A DNA stretch of 64,000 bases from assembly GCF_000143415.4 (NCBI RefSeq), contig NW_003314321.1, positions 752,736 to 816,735 of the forward strand, written 5' to 3'. The stretch is from Selaginella moellendorffii. Lineage: Eukaryota > Streptophyta > Lycopodiopsida > Selaginellales > Selaginellaceae. How positions within the stretch are numbered: the first letter of the stretch is position 1; the number at the start of each line of letters is the position of its first letter. Below are positions 1 to 11,862 of the stretch, in pieces. The position numbers were made by a program, and so were the translations under genes. The notes below the pieces were generated by a model. That model did not search any database. It was not told where the DNA came from and was given only the letters and a program-made list of their open reading frames with translations.

Positions 1-395
1 TTTGCACAATCAGTCATGAATTCTCGATGGCAGAAACTCGAGAAGATTTTTGCAAGGTCGATGCAGTTCTCTTTGCAATATGTGGAAGCTCAACAGTGTA
101 ACTTCTTCAAAGCTATTATCTCGCCATCTCCAGGTAACTAAAGAGCTTCAAAAACAGATCTTTCGTTCTTAATGTTTTTGATAATTTCGCAGCTTATGCA
201 TGGGTCAAATGTGAAGATCCAGGCTTGATCATGAACTCGAGCTGCTTCAACGTTTTCAAGAACGCAGGGATCATTGGACGCGCTGGTGGATATGGCGATG
301 AGCGAGATAATTCTTACGTTAGATTTGCACTCCTCATTGGCAACGATGACTTTGACAACTTCATGGAGCATCTCAACAAATTTCTCACAGAATGA
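1..395 (+). CDS. Tryptophan aminotransferase-related protein, 3' end (partial)
   Basis: This is the last part of a TAA1/TAR (alliinase C-terminal family) gene whose 5' part lies outside the window. Exon 1-133 reads in frame from base 1 and contains CNFFK followed by the SPSPAYAWVKC motif, which spans a 59-base intron (134-192, GT...AG). Exon 193-395 continues with NVFKNAGIIGR, YVRFALL and DDFDNF and ends in TGA at 393-395. These match the C-terminal end of TAR enzymes in order and spacing. The family converts tryptophan to indole-3-pyruvate, the first step of the main auxin route, in the cytosol or ER, with pyridoxal phosphate. The PLP lysine would lie upstream. Degraded copies of this exon pair follow at about 575-780 and near 19,060. 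I am fairly sure of the family, not of TAA1 versus TAR. Confidence 0.85.
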
Positions 396-574
396 TCAAC
401 ACTTCATTGATCTTACAGCCATACTATAGAAATCATACTTCAACTACTTATTGAAGTTAGTATGGCTTGATTTGCCAAGTTTTCCAACCATTAAAGACAT
501 AAATACGATGTCACTAGTATGAATATCAATTAACATTAGTCCAGTTTTATAGCATATCTCTCACTTCAGGCGAC

Positions 575-780
575 CTGGATGATAGAAGATTTTTGCAGAA
601 GATTGATTCAGTTGTCTTTGCAAAATGTGGAAGCTCAACAGTGTAACTTCTTCAAAACCAGCATCTCCCCATTGCTCTTGATCATTTCACAGCTTATGCA
701 TGGGTCAAATGCAGTTTGGATCACAAATTCGAGCTGCTTCGACATTTTCAAGAACGTGGGATCATTGGACCGGCAGTGAC
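575..780 (+). pseudogene. Broken duplicate of the TAR 3' end
   Basis: Bases 580-660 repeat the sequence at 35-115 with scattered changes, including the VEAQQCNFFK coding block. Bases 690-770 repeat 193-280 (AYAWVKC block and the NVFKN...GIIG region). The PAYAWVKC exon is shifted and the C-terminal DDFD block is missing, so no complete C-terminus can be made. It lies in the same orientation 185 bases after the intact end, so a local tandem duplication is the simplest origin. Bases 396-574 and 781-897 show nothing recognisable. Confidence 0.7.
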
Positions 781-897
781 GATGGGAACCAATATATTTA
801 TCAAAGGCATGATCAACACTTCATTTGGTATGGTTTTTGTATCTCTATGGAACTTGGCAAATCAAGCTTGCTAAATTGAAGTTTAGTTTTTGTACAG

Positions 898-1457
898 TTA
901 CAGGAGCAGCCAACCAAGCTCCGCTATTGCGAAGCTAAAGGGATGCAACACTGTTGGATGCGGCCATAGCTTCTTGGGAATTCCAGCCACACATTGACAC
1001 CTCATGTCGAAAGCCACATGCCGTAAGAAGTAAAAATCCTCCAGGAAAACAAGTAGGTTGACACCCATGACAACCCATGGCAGGTGGTAATCAGAATTTG
1101 CTCCCATGAAAATCATGAAGCTGCTTCACCACCACCCCACTTATTGCCTTCAAGAGCCCACTCTCGTGGTCGATCCAGTAGCACCAGCCCCCCATCATCT
1201 ATCCACCTGCTTAAAAGTGCGGTGTTGTCAATGCAGCACAGCATGGCCACCATGATCCTCGACCCACAGCGGAACGGAAACGCACGGCAGTAAGTGTAGC
1301 CGGCCAACTCCTCCGGCTTTGGAAACACTAGCAAGCCTTGTTTGCCTTGCTCAGAGATGCCGATCCTACTCCAGTCGCCAGCGGGAGGCATGTCTCTTGC
1401 CACCTGCGACGTCACTTCCCGAGTCGAAGGTGTGAAGGTGGTGGCGGCCACGCTCAT
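898..1457 (-). pseudogene. Unidentified coding remnant split by the Copia insertion (downstream part)
   Basis: On the minus strand an open frame runs from the Copia end through residues such as MPPAGDWSRIGI, FPKPEEL and LLDRPREWAL, and a shifted frame to about 898 continues with DYHLPWVVMG and FLEDFYFLRHVAF. I do not recognise the family. The counterpart on the other side of the Copia element (14,124-14,420, minus) is also open for about 50 codons (VVSNVLLQEKSEQYW, DSWFWVHI), so the element probably landed inside one minus-strand gene or gene relic. The frame changes suggest a pseudogene. Confidence 0.3.
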
Positions 1458-1615
1458 TGTAGATGTGTTTTTGTGTGCGGAATGCTTTGTCGACTTCATT
1501 GCTTTGGTATGGTTATGTACATAATAGTATGGGTGTGATGCTTGGCAGTTGGTGTCTTGGATGAACAACTTGTCTTCTTTGCTGATGTGGAGACTTGTCA
1601 TCACTTGTTTCCACA
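1458..1615 (-). repeat. Copia 3' LTR
   Basis: On the minus strand the LTR starts TGTGGAAACAAG and ends CACATCTACA. It shares most of its 158 bases with 13,966-14,123. Just upstream on the minus strand (1616-1630) is GCCTTGAGGAG, a purine-rich tract in the right place for plus-strand priming. Confidence 0.85.
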
Positions 1616-1839
1616 CTCCTCCTCAAGGCTCACACTGTCAGTGAAACAGAGTGAATTGAGGAAGAGTTCATGCTTCACTCGAGGCAAAGACTTCGTTAGG
1701 ATATTAGTGACCATTGAGCTGGTCGGACAGAATTCCAGGTTGATTTTTCCATTGTTGACTTGATCCTAGATGAAATGGAACCTCAACTCAATGTGCTTGG
1801 TGTGTGAGTGAAATCTCTCATCCCATTGCCAACATATTG

Positions 1840-3270
1840 TCATAGTAGAATTTGACTGCTGGAATTTGAATCCGAGGTCCTGTAGCAACGTCTTAAGCTA
1901 GATGGCCTCTTTTGCTGCTGCTGCAGCTGCGATGTATTTAGATTCACATGAGGACATTGCAGTGATCTGCTGCCTCCTGGAACACCAACTAACCATGTTA
2001 TGGTTATACATGAAGACATACCTTGAAGTGGATCTTCTGTCATCTGGATCTCCTGCCCAGTCTACATCTGTGAATCCCACCAGGCCGTTGTCTCCATCTC
2101 CTCTTGCATATTTCAGTGTGAATTTCCTTGTGCCACTCATATACCTCATGATTCGCTTCACAGTGGCCCAATGTGAGGGTGATGGATTGTCCAGGAACTT
2201 TGAGACTACTCCCACACTGAATGTGAGGTCAGGCCTAGTTGAGACCATCAAGTAGATGAGGCTCCCGACCACTGAATGGTACAGTGTTGTGGTCTTCTCC
2301 TCGGGAGTGTCATCAGAGGTTGATGTCAAACTAAAAGCCTTGGACAACTTTGAGCTTGCTTCCATAGGAGTAACCACCGGATTAGCGTTAAGCATAGAGT
2401 ACCTTTGGAGAATGTCATGGATGTATTTCTCCTGGGAGAGCTCAAGTACTCCACGTTGCCTATCCCGGAAGACTTGAATTCCCAGACAGTAGTGCAAGTT
2501 TCCTAGATCAGTCATCTCAAATTTAGCAGTGAGAGAGGCCTTGATGTGGATGAGTTATATATGGTTGGAGGCTAATATTGTATCGTCCACATATAAGGCT
2601 AAGAATAGAAACCCTTGGCCATCTTGATATATGTAGAGATTATTATCAGTTGTGCTGCGAGTAAAGCCCTATGAGGTCAGAAAGCTGTTAATTTTAGTGT
2701 ACCATGAGGGGCTTTGTTTCAGCCTGTAGAGAGCCTTGCAAGCGGCAGACAAGATGCTCCTGTCTGGGATGTATAAACCCAGGAGGCTGGGCAATGTACA
2801 CCTCCTCCTCAAGATCGCCGTTCAGGAAAGCAGTTCTCACATCAAGTTAATGGAGATCCTGGTCGAGCTCAGCTACAAGGCTCATCAAAACATGAATTGT
2901 TGTTAGCTTTACAACAGGGCTATAAGTTTCAGAGTAATCAACTCCCTGGATCTGAGAGAAACCACAAGCTACAAAGCATGCCTTGTAGCGCTCAATGCTG
3001 CCATCAGCTCAATATTTCTTCTTGAACAGCCACTTGGCTGTGACTGCCTTCCTGCTGGGAGGGAGGGGAACCAATGTCCAGGTTCCATTCTTGATCAGTG
3101 AGTCATACTCGTCTTGCATGGCCGCTTGCCACTGTGAGGCATCAGGATTGGAGAGAGCAGCCCAGTAGCCATGAGGTTCAGCAATGGAGCTCATGGCCCA
3201 GTAGAATCCCTTCTTGTGTGGAGCTTGAGCAAGAGATTCTAGAGCTTTGACTGTTGGCTTGCTCACTCAT
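1840..3270 (-). pseudogene. Copia reverse transcriptase and RNase H, interrupted
   Basis: Minus-strand reading gives the start of the reverse transcriptase domain at 3009-3266 (WQAAMQDEYDSL, NGTWTLV, KWLFKKKY). The catalytic box LYVDDTILAS is still legible at about 2566-2610. The connection and RNase H region follows at 1898-2515 (YCLGIQVFRD, SLIYLMVSTRPDL, GFTDVDWAGDPDDRRST, and a C-terminal MSSCESKYIAA). Stops and shifts separate these blocks, for example one right after the YVDD box. Family: Ty1/Copia, by this motif order. Confidence 0.85.
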
Positions 3271-3557
3271 CCTGAATGGGTAATAGCTCCAATCTCTTGA
3301 CGAGGTGGTGGTGTCATGAGAGAATCTAGAGGAGGTGAGCGGGAAGATCCTCCAACTATTTCTTCACCAACAAACAGCTCGTCCACAGTGGCAGCAAGAT
3401 TTTGCTCACTAGATGAAGTAGTATTGCTGCAAAGTGACCAGAGGAACTGGTAGCAACGGAGTTGCTGGAGAAGGCTCATCACCATGTGGAGGAGGTGTTC
3501 CTCCTTCTGGAATGAGCAGCCTCTGAACTGCTAGTGTGGTGGGTGGGTGAGCTCATC

Positions 3558-4770
3558 TTATAGCACTGGGGTCAAGTCCACCAAGTTAGAACTTGAAGGG
3601 ATAGTACCTTGAATGTGGCGATAAAGCTCTTGCTCATTGAAAGAGACATTTCGGCTGACCATGAGCTTCTTGAGAGCAAGATTGTAGAGGTGGTAGGCCT
3701 TGGAATGAGCATGATAGCCCATGAAGATGGTTTTCTGGCTCCTAGGATCCAGCTTCTGCCAAGTCACATCTGGAATGCGAGCATATGCTGTGCAGTCGAA
3801 GACCCTCAAGTGCCTTAATTGAGGACGCTTCCCAGTCCAAGCTTGATAAGAAACCACACCAGTGCTCCTTGTGGGAAGGCAGTTACAAATGTAAACATCC
3901 GTGTTAATGGCTTCACCCCAAAAAGAGTTGGGTATGCCTACGTGCTGGAGAAGGCCACAAACAGTCTCTAGTAGAGTGCGATTAAGGTGCTCTGCCATGC
4001 CATTTTGTTGGGGAGTATGGGCTGTCGTGTACTGGTGAATGATGCCAACCTCAGCTAGAAAGTTGAGAAACTTTCTGTTCAGGCACTCTCCACCACCATC
4101 CGTGCGTAACACACAAATCTTTTGGCCAGTAGATGTCTCTACCCAGCTCTTAAAAAACTTAAAGTGGTTGAACACTTCGCTCTTGGCATGGAGAAGGCTC
4201 ACCACAATATATCTGGAATGGTCATCGATAAAAGACACAAAGTCCCTCTTGCGGCTGAGTGTTTACACGGGCAAGTAGCACACGTCACTATGAACTAGAT
4301 CTAGTAAACCTGTAGCTTAGTCCTCCATGGTTTTTGATGGAAAAGGAAGGCAAACTTACTTCCCAAGATGGCAAGTTTCACACATGCCCAGATGGCCAGC
4401 TGAGAGCGTGATGCCTTTAGCATGCTGGTTACGAGTCAAGGCGTGCAGATCTCGTTCCTTGACATGCCCCAGACAAGCATGCCAGAGCTCAATGGTGTCT
4501 TGTGCTTGGAAAGCAAGCACTTGAGCTGGAAAAACCAATTCTGCGTTTAAATGGTAGAGTGTTCCATACCTCACGCCACTGGCTACAGGACTACCATCAC
4601 GACCATAGATGGTGCACCCTTTTGGGAAGAAGGTGGTAATAAAGCCTTGATTTGAGGCTGCACCTATAGAAAGAATTGTCTGCCCTACTTCAGGTACAAA
4701 GTGCATGTGATGAACTTCCTTGAGAAGTCTATTGGGTAGCTTGATCACCACCATGCCATGACCTTCCACC
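3558..4770 (-). pseudogene. Copia integrase with GAG-pre-integrase zinc domain, interrupted
   Basis: At 4356-4769 (minus) is the GAG-pre-integrase block with the zinc ligands (LWHACLGH and CETCHLGK). At 3558-4238 is the integrase core: FIDDHSRY with the first Asp, LRTDGGGE with the second, and HTPQQNGMAEHLNRTL with the catalytic Glu region. The C-terminal part carries GYHAHSKAYHLY. The two blocks are broken by a stop between 4239 and 4355. Integrase lies before reverse transcriptase, which separates Copia from Gypsy. Confidence 0.85.
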
Positions 4771-4799
4771 TGGAGTGGTCACTTGTTGCCAACATAAAC

Positions 4800-5791
4800 T
4801 TATTGTGGAGTTTGAAGAGCCTTGTAAGTGTGAAAGGCAGACCTTAAGGGAGTCATGTGAAAGGAGGCACCACTATCCAACCATAAAACCTCAAGAGTAG
4901 ACACCGGTGACGGGTAAAGAGCCATCATCAATAACGAGTTGCTCTGGGTAAGCATGCACTGGGTTGCAGCCTTCTTTGCACGACACTCACACTCGACATG
5001 CCCCATCTTTCCACAATAGTTGCGAGGACCTTTTTTCTTCTTGGAGAAGTTAGATCTAGAGCTGGGAGTTGTAATAGAAGAGATACGAGGCCCATGGCTA
5101 GTGCCTCCTTTCTTCTGCTCCCTACTCGATTGTTTCTTACCAAGAAACAAGGCTTACTCGCAAGCAACCTGAGGGGATCCTTGATGGCCAGCTTGACACT
5201 CAGCAATCTTGCGCTCTTCCTCAAGCAGATCAGAGTAGAGCTCCTTCATGGTTTTGCCTGGCACAAAAGAGAGCATGGTGGATGATTGTTGCAACTCTAG
5301 GGATACAGAGTAGAGCAAAAAGGCTTTTGCATAGTCATTGGAAACTGTAGCACCTACTTCCTTCAACTGCTGCATTAAGCCCTTGAGCTTCCCAATGTAT
5401 GTTGCCATTGTCTCACTAGGTTGCATGTGTAGGGAGAAAAATTTCTGGGTCAAAACCAATTTAGCATTAGTAGCTTTGGCTATAAAGACTTGGGAAAGGG
5501 AGTCCTAATTGGCCTTGGCGGATTTTTCTAGATCAAGGAGATGAATAAATTCATCTCCAAGACCCAGTCCAATCACAAAAAGGGCTTTGTAGTTCTTGGA
5601 GTCCCAAGTAGCTTGCAAGGCTGCTTCTGTATCTTGAGGTCTCACTTCACTTCCCTCCACCACATTCTAACAATCTTTTGCCATTAAAATTAATTGGACT
5701 TTGGTCTTCCAAGTCGTGAAGTTCTAACCTGTGAACCTCTAGAGTAACTTCTCCCATCCTGCATCTTAATTGTTAGCCAGGATGGCCATGG
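4800..5791 (-). pseudogene. Copia gag and protease region, interrupted
   Basis: From about 5791 on the minus strand, a decayed gag N-terminus reads through several stops. An open stretch at 5154-5459 gives the typical gag core (QPSETMATYIGKLKGLM, EERKIAECQ). A zinc knuckle remnant is at about 5000 (YCGKMGHVECEC), where the expected first Cys position is Asn, so the knuckle is damaged. The protease site LWLDSGASFHMT (Asp-Ser-Gly) is intact at about 4855-4895. Confidence 0.8.
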
Positions 5792-5969
5792 TGGTTGCTA
5801 GGGTGTGTAAGTAACTAAAGAGAATGACTCAAGAGACGATCTATAGGGTTCAAATATAGAGGGAAAAGGGCTCATAAACAAGAGTGCACCCCTTTTTCCA
5901 ATCGATTAAGGGTCTTTGAATATTTGGGGTTAAGTGTCTTTGGGTTTGAATAGTACTAGGCTGGGTGAC

Positions 5970-7717
5970 TGTAAGCGACTAAATTTTCCATTCTACTTTA
6001 GTCACTTAACCACACCTCTGACCACTTGGAGGAGTCTCATTCACCACCTCCATAAGTCCAATCCAGGACTTGGGACTTGCTAGCCCCGAGAATGGCATCC
6101 ATGCCACTTAACATTTGCACTTGGTCCAAGTGCTCCACGTGTCCGATCCCATGACCAACACTCAAAGGTACCACCGACATAGCAGCCCGTCACGCTAAGG
6201 CCATGCCCAATCACCTTTGCCACACTGGTAGTCCAATACCACTTGCATCACCGTCTTGGCTCTCCAAGACTAGGCAAACCATCCGTGAGTGGTCATCTCA
6301 GATCCACTCCTTAGCATCCTTAGGATGCCCACCGACAAGGGGAATAACCTTCCCCAATATCCCTCTGTCAGTTCCCACTAAGTCCCTTTCTGCCCCTGGC
6401 CGTGTTTGCCAACACTGCCACTGGATCGAGACCCACAGGCCCGACCACTAAGTCCCACGGTCCTCTGGGACTTCCTCACCACACGACTGTGTCCTTGGTC
6501 ACTGCCCCAGAGGACTGTTCCTCTTCCTTTCCACAGTCTGGGCCTTCGGGACAACATTTCGGAACACCGTGGCCTTACGCAAGCCACCTGGGTACTCTCC
6601 TCGCCTTTCGCCTTTAGGTGCTCTAGCCATGGGCTTAGAGCGGGTTCCGTTGAGCCACACCAGGTATCCAAGTAGGTAGTGCCACCCACACTTGGACTGG
6701 GAGCATCGGCCAGTCGATCTCCCGGGGGAACTAGAGCCGGCTCTTGAACACTTCACCAAGCTACCCCGCTTGTCGGTCTGTGTTCACTCTAGTCTTGGAC
6801 TTCCCAGTGGGCAGCTCATCACCCAACACTGGGTCCGGCCTTCCTGCGCCAAACTGGCCTTTCCTGGCCAAACTGGCTCCACTACGGTCCTCCCCCTACT
6901 ATACTTTTGGAGCTCACCAAACCCCCCAGGGTCTGGGAGACGAACGCTTTGGGCTTTCACCCTCTCAGGCTCCGGACTCGGACTCGGACTCGGACTCGGA
7001 CTCGGACTCGGACTCGGACTCGGGCTCGGGCTCGGGCTCGGTCTCGGCCTCGGCCTCGGTCTCGGTCTCGGTCCCGATCTCGGTCTCGGTCTCGGTCTCG
7101 GTCCCGGTCTCGGTCTCGACTTCGGACTCCATCTCGGACTCCATCTCGGACTCCATCTCGGACTCCATCTCGGGTCCATCTCAGGTCCATCTCGGACTCC
7201 ATCTCGGGTCCATCTCGGACTCCATCTCGGACTCCATCTCGGACTCCAACTCGGGTCGATCTCGGGTCCACCTCGGACTCCACTTCGGACTCCTTCTCGG
7301 ACTCCAACTCGGGTCGATCTCGGGTCCACCTCGGACTCCACTTCGGACTCCTTCTCGGACTCCATCTCGGGTCCATCTCGGACTCCACTTCGGACTCCAA
7401 CTCGGGTCCATCTCGGACTCCACTTCGGACTCCAACTCAGGTCCATCTCGGACTCCACTTCAGACTCCAACTCGGGTCCATCTCGGACTCCCACGTGTCA
7501 TGTGTTGGCCCTTTTGGGTCCCTTTTTGGAGCCTCGCCTTTTGCTCGCTTCGTGCTCGTTCCTCGAGCACTTCGTTGGGAGTTCCACTCCCGCTCTTGAC
7601 TTCTCAAGTCGGAGCTTTTGGTCCAAACGTGTTACGCTCGTTTGGCTCTCGCTTCGGCCACTACCATGTGGCGCCCTTCCAGCTCCACTTTGGGGCCTAG
7701 GGATTTTGTGTCTCACA
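5970..7717 (-). repeat. LARD-like element, 3' LTR
   Basis: In plus reading it starts TGTAAGCGACTAAATT and ends TTTTGTGTCTCACA. Outside the hexamer tract I see no difference from the other LTR in the stretches compared. It contains an imperfect hexanucleotide array. Confidence 0.9.
6966..7490. repeat. CGGACT-type hexamer array grading into a 12-18 bp array (left LTR)
   Basis: The tract begins with pure (GGACTC)n, changes to GGGCTC, GGTCTC and GGCCTC variants, then to longer units of the CTCGGACTCCAT type. Because the period is a multiple of three and lacks stop triplets, several frames on both strands stay open for 500-700 bases and spell dipeptides (SD, RT, GL, SE, VR, SP). These are not genes. 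Confidence 0.9.
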
Positions 7718-10700
7718 ACTCCACCACCCATAGACGAAGTTCGATGTCCTCATCGAACGGTAAACCATTTTGTAAAGTAACACTCGCGTGTGTTACCATT
7801 TCCATCCTTGGCACCTAGCCAATATTTGTCAATGGTTTGACATTGAAGGCTCACCATGCCTTCTCCATATTCGTCAATGGTTTGACATTGAAGGCTCACC
7901 ATGCCTTTTGCATAGGCCTCCATGGTTTGACACCAAAGGCTCACCATGCCTTGCCTATCCTCTAAGGAGGGTAGTCTTTCCAACTTAGAGATTGATTGGA
8001 CCACATGTAGTGGTTCTCTCCTTTTATTGGTTTAGTCCTCGCTAAACCTCTTAGAGACCCTTCTCTAAGTCAATCTCACTACTCCTTCTCGAGTAGTCTC
8101 GATTTCCATCGATATAACCTTTGCACTTTGGAACTTTGAATTTTGACTTTTTGGAGTCAATTTCCTAGGTGTCTCCGACACCTTGCCTTGCACCTTTTTG
8201 TGCAACTCCACTTCCCATCCTAGGAAGTTCTCTACTCGAGGGCACCATCATCCTCTCTTCTATTTCGTGCCAAAGTTCCAGTTATCATACTTTGTGCTAG
8301 GGCTGTTCATGGCCCTATCATTTGGCTACCTTACCGCTCCCTCCCTTGGAGCTTCCACTTTCGCCAAATCGGAGCATTTTGGATTCCCTCCTTGGAAACA
8401 CACTTCCTTTCCCGCAACTTGTTAGCGTCCAACACATCAGTATTCCTCGCCTAACTTTTTCACTTGGATTCCTTCCAAGGGATTCCACGGCCCTATCTTG
8501 GCCACTCATCTTTTGCTCCTATCCGTTGATTGTTGCACCAAGCAACATCGAATCTCTACCTCCCTTCTTGAGGTATTGTTTCGGTTCCATAGCAAAGACT
8601 CTTCTTCGCCAAGTCCGGAGGATGTTCACCCCTAGTACGTCTCTTTAGCATCTTCTGCTATGGGCTCTATCCACGGCCCAACTTCGTGACCCTCCCATGG
8701 GTCTTTTATAGAGACTACTTTCCTCGGACTCACTATGCCATCGCACGGACATAGTTTATTTCCCTTAGGTGCTCTTCCCACTTGGTCATCACGACCAAGC
8801 CACACCACCTTAAACAGTTCAATTTCAACATTTTGAACCAGGAACTTCATTCCTTAGCCAACCAAGGACCTTGTCCTTATCTGGCCATAAGATCACCTAG
8901 TGATCTCACCTTGGCACCTTAACAGAGTTGCCAAGAGGTACTTGGTCTTCTAGACCTCCAAGTTGTTGACTATAACCCCGGGGGCATCCCCCACACTTGG
9001 CGGTGCACCCAAGCCAGCCCTTACGGCCAAGGGTTCATAGCAACTGAGATTAGGTGTCCCCATCTCACTCACCACGACCTTGGTGCCACTTGCACCAAAG
9101 CGTTCAAGTTAGATATGCTAAGCTTTCACACTAAGCAATCTAACCGTGCATCACGACTCCGAGGCATCCCTCGCTTGGCGGTGTGCCCAAACCAGTCTCC
9201 CCACTGAGAGTCCATGACCACCGAAATATGAGTGTCCTCATATTCCAAACCATCACCACGCCCTAGTGATTTGGGACTCGAACCCAAGCACTAGAGGGTC
9301 GGGACTCGAACCCAACCTCCGTATATGCATCTACGGACGGCATCACACAAGATGCCTGGCGTGACTCCCCACGCCGGTGCACCAACTTATTTTTAAAGCG
9401 CGCTACAGATCACAGCTTAGGAACCTAGTTCCTCCACACTGCCAAGTCCTCTCACTTGACATGTCTGTGATCATGCATGGACTCCTCCATGCTCGGCCCC
9501 ATGGCCCACCCTTTTTGAAGTTATCACCTTCAACTAGGGTATTTGTTCCCCCGACATGCCAATCTCACTTGGCAAGTCCTCCGACCACTGTAACATGGTT
9601 CCTGCATAAGCGTGAAAGTCCTTGACCATGGACTTTCGTTCAAAGCCCTCTCTTTGAACACTTGGGAACTACTTCCCTAACCTTGATAGCCTTGCCTCAT
9701 GGCAAGCTTCAAGACCACGCTTCTGCTGCGCCACTCTGATTTCGCGCGTTCCATGAACCATTTACACTTGGCCTTTCTAGGTACTAAGCTACCTAGAATT
9801 GTCTTTGGGAACCTTGAAGGAACTCTGTCCCTCGGCTTGCTAAGGCCTCCCTTTTTGCAAGCCTTCCAAATGCCACATAGTCTAACATGGACAATTCCAT
9901 ATTTTAGACTCTCCATGGCATCACGGTTGCTAGCGGCAACACCCTCGAGCCCCCACTTGATTCTCCACTCCCAGCTGGCATAACCAACCTTGGTTATGCC
10001 CTTTGATTCCTACGGTTCGGTTCTATTCCCTTACTTCTTGCTTTTTGGCTTCACACCTTTCCTTTGGTCATTCTCCTCCAGACCAGGAGGATAGCTTTGC
10101 ACTTTCTATCATGCCTTAGCAAGTATTCTTAGGGATGAACCTACCCAATAGCCTAGGGAGTGGTTCCTCAATCCGGGTATGCTCACCTTATAATCCCACA
10201 CACTGGGATTACATTGTTGCTTATGGGCCTCTACATGCCCATCACTAGCCTTGCCAAAATTCCATTTTTGGCTTTGTCCAACTCGGGTAGACAGTCCTCT
10301 CCTGTCTCCGCAACCTTGGACATTTGGATAGCACCTTCTATCCATCATTCGCTAGGGACTTAGTCCCTTGGGCTTTATCCATTGCCCTCGCGACATCAAA
10401 CACCACCTTCTGGTGTTCTAGAGTGTTCGGGTGTCCCAATGATGGCTTTCTTGACAATGAGTATTTCCTTTTATGACATTGACTTACTATATCGCAACAC
10501 AAGCAACTTATCCCCCATAAGGGTATATCCAACTTCCCTATGTTATTAAGAAGTCTTGGGTAGCTACCTTCTACCCGTTTAACCAGTTATTCTGCACCTC
10601 TTGCTTAGTTGCCTCATAGTTGTCAAGTCCTACAACTCATTGTTTGGTGCTTCCACACCTCCATCATTATCTGGGTCACCACACTCCAACTGCATGCTCT

Positions 10701-11862
10701 GCAGCTTAGGCTATGCCATTCCCATTTCCATTGGGATTCCTTTGGCAAGGGGTTCTCATGAACCCACGAACATAGCCTCAAGGTATCACACCTTGGCACA
10801 TTTGGTGTCTCCACACCATCGGCTCCTCAAGCCTACCTCTATGACACTTCCCCTTTGTGTCTAAGTCTTTGCCAAGACCAACACCGCTCTTTCTCATGCC
10901 AACCATCCATTAGCACTGCACCATAGAGGTCACACACAACTTTGTGTCAAAGTTGTTTTCTTCTGGGAACACCTTTCCCATAACTTTAGCATGGCACATT
11001 TTGCCATTGATGAGATACCCTCTGTTCTCATCCTTGGATCCTATGATCCCCCCCCCATCCTTTGTGGGGTACAACACACCATAGTCCAAATGCTTCCATC
11101 AGTCCTTTTAGGACCATCCGTTGACTCTACTTGAGTCATCCAGCAGTTTTGGACTTGGTTAATCCACAGACCCGTAAGGTCCTACTTGTGAGGCACTAGC
11201 CCACTGGAATACACTTTTTGCATTCCTGTCCTACTCAAAAGGACTATTTTCACAAGTGTTACTCCGACACTTGATTTTGTTCTCTGGAGGCAACTTTTGC
11301 CCCTTAGGACTACTTGTCCATGTGATGAGAATACCAACTCATCCACTTAATACACCCCCAACTCCTTGGGTTGTTCCAGCATTTATTAGAGGTAGCCCCG
11401 GCTACCATTTCGAGGACTCGTGTCCTCATCCATACTTGACCTCTCACGGTCATCCATTCCGGTCTCACCTTCATGAGCACCAGCCTCAACCATGTGAGGA
11501 TAAACTTGTGACTCCTTTATTGTTTTGGAGTCTCTATCTTTCCCGTGATCCCAACTTTAGTTGTTTACCACAACAACCTTAGCCAATTTGCTGAGACAAA
11601 TGCTCATCTGGATCACATCCTCAACTCAATGAGGAAAACCTTGCATTGTTCCCAAGATCCCAAAGTCGTTCCATTATTGGCCCTTTTCTATCCACCACCT
11701 CGTCTACAAGTTCACACATGAACTGTAATGGGGAGCCATGTCTTCCCGACTTGCTACTCCTCAAGGATAGGCCCACTCCTCGGACCTTCCGATGCCAACA
11801 CTAGTGGTGATATACTTGAGCACCAATAAAAGTCGGACTAAGGAACAGCTCCGATACCAAAT
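7718..11862 (-). other. Non-coding interior of the LARD-like element
   Basis: These 4145 bases are pyrimidine-rich on the plus strand, with no long frame and no recognisable gag, protease, reverse transcriptase or integrase motif. Near the left edge (7830-7950) a unit of about 55 bases ending GGCTCACCATGCCTT is repeated three times. I see no other clear structure. Confidence 0.7.
11848..11859 (-). other. Primer binding site of the LARD-like element
   Basis: Minus-strand TGGTATCGGAGC lies three bases inside the 5' LTR. Plant elements primed by initiator tRNA-Met usually carry TGGTATCAGAGC. The same one-base variant occurs twice in the TRIM element at 57.5 and 58.1 kb, so the host tRNA may carry the matching acceptor base. 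Confidence 0.75.

Noticed and set aside
6692-7780. Frames of 230-376 codons on both strands (also 12,585-13,715) with Ser-Asp, Arg-Thr, Gly-Leu or Ser-Glu repeats
   Set aside because: They arise because the hexamer repeat has no stop triplets; all frames are open at once and the tract lies in an LTR.
7830-7950. Three spaced repeats that might suggest a CRISPR-like array
   Set aside because: Three imperfect units with no distinct spacers, in a plant retroelement; a simple internal duplication.
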